DNA from: Hyphomicrobiales bacterium
GTDB taxonomy: Bacteria; Pseudomonadota; Alphaproteobacteria; Rhizobiales; OSC116
Assembly (NCBI GenBank): GCA_013214705.1
Contig: JABSRZ010000004.1
Location: 310,001 to 374,000, forward strand
Length of the DNA stretch: 64,000 nt
Direction: 5' to 3'
Below the pieces are notes generated by a model that ran no database searches, was not told the DNA's origin, and saw only the letters and a program-made list of their open reading frames with translations. The position numbers and the translations under genes were made by a program. This document shows, piece after piece, positions 60,749-64,000 of this stretch (positions are counted from its first letter, which is position 1; every line of letters begins with the position of its first letter).

Positions 60749-60827
60749 GGTATTTTTCTGATAAACATCAGAACCTTATATTAATATATTGGTAATTTAT
60801 TGGTTCAAATTCCCTTAAGAGCAAATC
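60749..60827 (-). promoter_or_regulatory. metF leader with hairpin and palindrome
   Basis: The spacer has a perfect 7-base hairpin TTCTGAT-GTTT-ATCAGAA close to the metF start (about 60755-60773) and a perfect 12-base palindrome TATATTAATATA (60777-60788). Either could be a regulator site. The palindrome is unlike that upstream of the regulator gene at 61795, so I do not assign it to the same protein. Confidence 0.35.
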
Positions 60828-61778
60828 TTAAATTCGTTCAAACAACCATAGTGAGACTGACAATTGCCCATCAGCCTCGTTAAGCATTCGCCCACTTGGC
60901 TCAATATTTTTAGATTGGATAAGTTTTAGCCCTGCCAATTCGCCCCATTCAACCATTTGTTCGGTCGAATATCCCAACCGCCGATGAGAATGTGTCTGGC
61001 GCAAATCTTCATGGCCATGGCTGGCCAAATCAGCCACCATTAATTTGGCTTTTGGCCGCATAACCCGCACCGCTTCTTTTAATACGCTCAGCGACTCATC
61101 TAAAAAATGCAGCACTTGGTGAATGATAACGGTGTCAAACCGCTCGCTCTCCATCGGCAAATTAAAAATATCGCCTTGGCGAACTTGGCTGTTGGTCAAC
61201 CCGGCTTTTTCAATTTTCAACCGCGCATAAGATAGCATTTCGTGGCTCATATCCACACCCACGCTATGAGTGGCGCGGTTAGAAAACAGCTCAAGCATGC
61301 GGCCAGTGCCCGTACCCAAATCTAGCAAATCACCCAACTCAGCTGGCAATATTTCGCCAATCGCGGTTTCGACCTTGCCTTCAGATATTTTTAAATTGCG
61401 CAAACTATCCCAATTTTCGGCGATGGAGGCAAAATATATCGCCGCCTCTTCACTGCGCGCCAATTTGACCGCTTCTAAACGGGTTAAATCTCGCTTTAAT
61501 ATCTTATCTGTGGCTTCAACACTTTGGATGACCGAAGCCACAAAGGATTGGTTTCTAGCTTTTTCGGAAAGCCGAAAATAAACCCAGCTGCCCTCGCGGT
61601 GGCGGTTAATGAGGCTAGCGTCTAATAATAATTTTAAATGCCGCGAGACTCGGGGCTGACTTTGGCCTAATATATTGGTTAGGTCTTTGACGTTTAGCTC
61701 GCCGCGCGCCAGCAACAGGATAATGCGCAAACGTGTTTCCTCAGCAATGGCTCTCAGCTCGGCTAATGTTTGTTCCAT
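60828..61778 (-). CDS. ArsR-methyltransferase fusion regulator, SahR-like
   Basis: This ~316-residue protein has an N-terminal ArsR winged helix (ETRLRIILLLARGELNVKDL, SQPRVSRHLKLLLDASLI) fused to a class I SAM-methyltransferase-like domain (LLDLGTGTGRMLELFS, RFDTVIIHQVLHFLDE). The same layout is found in SahR regulators, which sense S-adenosylhomocysteine and control methionine-cycle genes. The metF-metH genes downstream support this. ATG 61778, with GAGG 5 bases before, is preferred over 61796, which has no site. Confidence 0.85.
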   Translation of the reverse strand: MEQTLAELRAIAEETRLRIILLLARGELNVKDLTNILGQSQPRVSRHLKLLLDASLINRHREGSWVYFRLSEKARNQSFVASVIQSVEATDKILKRDLTRLEAVKLARSEEAAIYFASIAENWDSLRNLKISEGKVETAIGEILPAELGDLLDLGTGTGRMLELFSNRATHSVGVDMSHEMLSYARLKIEKAGLTNSQVRQGDIFNLPMESERFDTVIIHQVLHFLDESLSVLKEAVRVMRPKAKLMVADLASHGHEDLRQTHSHRRLGYSTEQMVEWGELAGLKLIQSKNIEPSGRMLNEADGQLSVSLWLFERI

Positions 61779-61794
61779 CTCAACCTCAATAATC

Positions 61795-61816
61795 ATATAA
61801 AGATATATTTATATCT
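61795..61816. promoter_or_regulatory. Palindrome at the SahR-like gene start
   Basis: ATATAAAGATATATTTATAT (61795-61814) is a near-perfect 20-base palindrome (18 of 20 positions), with an inner AGATATA-TT-TATATCT. The ATAAAGATATNTTTAT core is the kind of site I recall for SahR. It lies 17 bases before the ATG, in position to autoregulate, and between the divergent aminotransferase gene. Confidence 0.6.
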
Positions 61817-61914
61817 AATAATAAGCAAAGTAAAGATTTATCTATCAATATTTTGAATTTGCAGTATTTTTCACAATATTATATGGATTGATCTCACAAA
61901 TTTACGGATAAAAC

Positions 61915-63114
61915 ATGGACATCGAACAAATCAGAGCCGACACCCCCGCCCTAGCAGATATGGTATATATGAACGCCGCTGGCGCCGCCATCAGCCCTGA
62001 ACCAGTTTATAATGGCATGGCCTTCATATTAGATGAAGAATCGCGCATGGGCGGCTATCATGCCCATGCCAAATACACGCAAGAATTAGAGGTCGAATTA
62101 TACACCTCGGTCGCCAAGTTAATAAACGCCAAACCAAGCGAAATTGCCATTGTCGAAAGCGCCACCACCGCGTGGCAAAAAGTGTTTTATTCGCTCGCCC
62201 TCACCTGGAATAAAGGCGATATCATCTTATCCAGCACCTTAGAATATGGCGCAAATTTGGTGGCATTTCTGCATGTCAAAAAACTCTACAATGTCGATGT
62301 GAAAATTATACCCGATAATGAGTTTGGCGAGATTGACTGCCAAGCGATGGATGCCCAAATTGACGATTTGACCGCGGCAGGTAAAAACATCGTGCTCATT
62401 GCCGTCTCGCACATGCCGTCCAATAATGGCCTCATCCAACCGGCCGAACAAATTGGCAAAATTGCCAATAAACATAATATAATATATCTGTTAGATGCCT
62501 GCCAATCTGTCGGTCAATACCCGATAAATGTCAAAAAAATTGGCTGCGATTATCTCACCACCACCAGCCGCAAATTTTTGCGTGGCCCGCGTGGCAATGG
62601 CTTTATGTATGTCAGCAGCAAACAATTAGAAACCATACAACCCAATGTGTTAGACTTTTTTGGTGCCGAATTAGATGGCGCTAATAATTATAAATTGCGC
62701 AAAGATGCCCGCCGTTTTGAACAATGGGAAAACGCCTATACCTTGCGCGCCGGGTTGCACGCCGCGTGCGATTATGCGCTAGACGTTGGCATGCATAAAA
62801 TTTGGAAACGCGGCCAAATTGTCGCCACCAAATTACGCGCCGCCATCGCCGAAATTCCGCAAATACATATAGCCGATTTAGGCGCTCAACAATCTTCCAT
62901 TATCACTTGTTATCATGAAAATAAATCGTCCAAAGAAATGCTTACATTTTTGGAAGAAGAAAAAATATACCTAGCTCTGGCAAGTGATTCTAGCGCCCCA
63001 TGGGATGGTGAAAAACGCAAATTACCCGAAAAATTGCGTTTCTCTCCACATTATTATAATGACGAAAATGACATGGATAAAGTGATTGAAATTTTAAAGA
63101 TAGCTGCTCAATAA
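61915..63114 (+). CDS. Class V aminotransferase
   Basis: This 399-residue PLP enzyme of the NifS/isopenicillin-N-epimerase type has the PLP-lysine loop TTSRKFLRGPRGNGF. Also visible are VYMNAAGAA at the N-terminus and LLDACQSVGQYPI with the cofactor-contacting Asp. The RKFLRGPRG variant is shared with EgtE-like C-S lyases and other desulfurase relatives; the exact reaction is not clear. It is divergent from the sahR-like gene and abuts the methyltransferase gene end-to-end. Confidence 0.85.
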   Translation: MDIEQIRADTPALADMVYMNAAGAAISPEPVYNGMAFILDEESRMGGYHAHAKYTQELEVELYTSVAKLINAKPSEIAIVESATTAWQKVFYSLALTWNKGDIILSSTLEYGANLVAFLHVKKLYNVDVKIIPDNEFGEIDCQAMDAQIDDLTAAGKNIVLIAVSHMPSNNGLIQPAEQIGKIANKHNIIYLLDACQSVGQYPINVKKIGCDYLTTTSRKFLRGPRGNGFMYVSSKQLETIQPNVLDFFGAELDGANNYKLRKDARRFEQWENAYTLRAGLHAACDYALDVGMHKIWKRGQIVATKLRAAIAEIPQIHIADLGAQQSSIITCYHENKSSKEMLTFLEEEKIYLALASDSSAPWDGEKRKLPEKLRFSPHYYNDENDMDKVIEILKIAAQ

Positions 63115-63921
63115 CTATTTTGTGGCAATGAATAAATGGCATTTTTGCGGAATGATCAATTCTCCCGCCAGTTTAAACGGTTGCATTTTGTCAAAAACCT
63201 CCTCAACAACTTTGGCTACAATTTGCTGGTTTTGTTGTGCCAAAATCATCCCTGCGGGCGTGCTTAAAATTAAATTTTTCACCGCTTCGGACGAGGCTTT
63301 TAAAACCCGCAATGTCCCGACCGAGCGCAATTTAATATGCGCATAATCTTGCTCAGCCAACAGCGCCCCGATAATCTTTTCGTCTCTAAACGCAAACGGC
63401 GAAAGTGCCTTTTGTTCAGCTTCAAGCCCAATATGTTGCTTAACCGAAGCGGCAATTGCCTCAATCAGCGGGCTTAACTCACTCCACACCGTCAAAATAA
63501 ATCTGCCGTTTTTTGCCAGCAATCGATACATTTCTTTTAATGATGCAGGCTTATCTGGAAAATATTGCAAACCCTGTTGGCAAAAAATAAGGCTAAATTC
63601 CTCATTGTCATAATGGGTATTTGTCACATCTGCGACCTCCCAAATGCAACTTTTAGCATGCGGGTCAGGTAGGCTATTTGCCGTTTCAATCATCGCTTGG
63701 TTCAAATCAAACCCGACAATGCGCGGCTTGCTGCCCACCTTTACCCGCACTTCACGTGCCACAACACCAGTGCCGCAGGCGGCATCCAATATCACATCAT
63801 GCTCAGCAATAGAAATTTCTGCCAGCACAGCCTGTGCCAAAGGCCGTAATACTGCAGGCACCAAGCTGGTTTCGTATTTTTCTGCTGCGGCAATGTCTAA
63901 CTGAAATCCATCTTTGTCCAT
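63115..63921 (-). CDS. SAM-dependent methyltransferase (type 11)
   Basis: This ~268-residue class I methyltransferase has motif I ILDAACGTGVVAREV, an acidic end of beta-2 in IVGFDLNQAM, and CQQGLQYFPDKPASL as post-II/III. It resembles UbiE/COQ5-like small-molecule methyltransferases. ATG 63921, with GGAGG 8 bases upstream, is preferred to TTG 63936. Its stop is directly next to that of the aminotransferase, with no base between. Confidence 0.85.
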   Translation of the reverse strand: MDKDGFQLDIAAAEKYETSLVPAVLRPLAQAVLAEISIAEHDVILDAACGTGVVAREVRVKVGSKPRIVGFDLNQAMIETANSLPDPHAKSCIWEVADVTNTHYDNEEFSLIFCQQGLQYFPDKPASLKEMYRLLAKNGRFILTVWSELSPLIEAIAASVKQHIGLEAEQKALSPFAFRDEKIIGALLAEQDYAHIKLRSVGTLRVLKASSEAVKNLILSTPAGMILAQQNQQIVAKVVEEVFDKMQPFKLAGELIIPQKCHLFIATK

Positions 63922-63956
63922 AACACCCGCCTCCAAAGTTTTTGTGTCTGTCTAAA

Positions 63957-64000
63957 TCATTTATTTAAATCTAGCTTTACGGCAAATTCAATGCCATTTT
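63957..64000 (-). CDS. C-terminal end of a further gene (partial)
   Basis: The minus-strand frame reads NGIEFAVKLDLNK and then TGA at 63957-63959. It is open to the right edge and lies 36 bases upstream of the methyltransferase start on the same strand. The amino-acid composition looks coding, but 14 codons are too few to be sure or to name a product. Confidence 0.35.
   Translation of the reverse strand, partial: NGIEFAVKLDLNK

Noticed and set aside
60801-60815. GGTTCAAATTCC resembling a tRNA T-arm
   Set aside because: No acceptor, D or anticodon arms can be folded around it; it lies in the metF leader.

Overview
The window comes from an alphaproteobacterium with moderately AT-rich DNA, probably free-living and aquatic. 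The evidence is the division/cell-wall (dcw) cluster followed by bamD, recN and ligA; an FtsZ tail ending in the alphaproteobacterial type of C-terminal peptide (LEIPAFLRR); DUF1127 mini-proteins; a methionine synthase split into two genes; and a MurE with the meso-diaminopimelate signature. I cannot name the genus. No tRNA, rRNA, CRISPR array, insertion sequence or prophage was recognised.

Layout. 1-6.0 kb: the 5' part of a D-lactate dehydrogenase-like flavoprotein, a ClC chloride channel, a UvrD-type helicase and prmA. 6.0-6.9 kb: three mini-genes (two DUF1127 proteins and an unreported-size 54-residue one), two with visible terminators. 7-21 kb: an accessory stretch of hydrolases, small-molecule transporters and local regulators (three ArsR, one TetR), interrupted by lepA and by pepP plus an alpha/beta hydrolase-OsmC fusion. 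21.3-25.9 kb: ligA, recN, bamD. 26.1-45.3 kb: the complete dcw cluster, all on the minus strand and read as mraZ, rsmH, ftsL, ftsI, murE, murF, mraY, murD, ftsW, murG, murC, murB, ddl, ftsQ, ftsA, ftsZ, with many 4-40 base overlaps. 45.5-46.06 kb: a leader with five period-10 TGGA/TGGG repeats (likely MraZ operator), a CtrA-type box, and the RNase P RNA gene. 46.2-53.7 kb: a TerB/J-domain protein, then deoD, ATP-dependent oxoprolinase, a PLP dehydratase and an SDR in one plus-strand operon. 54.1-55.7 kb: a tandem pair of paralogous membrane proteins I cannot assign, followed by a GC-richer, palindrome-dense non-coding stretch. 56.1-61.8 kb: the methionine/folate operon sahR-like, metF, metH (homocysteine part), metH (cobalamin part). 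The window ends with a class V aminotransferase and a convergent methyltransferase.

How the parts work together. The dcw cluster makes lipid II from UDP-MurNAc and assembles the divisome. Its likely master promoter lies at about 45.54-45.57 kb, where MraZ (autoregulation) and CtrA (cell cycle) sites coincide. The methionine block couples 5,10-methylene-THF reduction (MetF) to homocysteine methylation (split MetH), probably under an ArsR-methyltransferase fusion of SahR type that has a palindrome at its own start. The 7-16 kb stretch is a set of small one-regulator/one-membrane-protein modules with palindromic operators.

Nothing here is a clear new multi-gene system. The best leads are the orphan membrane pair with the repeat-rich DNA behind it, the MraZ/CtrA composite site, a 7-codon leader ORF created by a triplicated 20-bp unit, and the absence of lpxC from its usual place between ftsZ and bamD.
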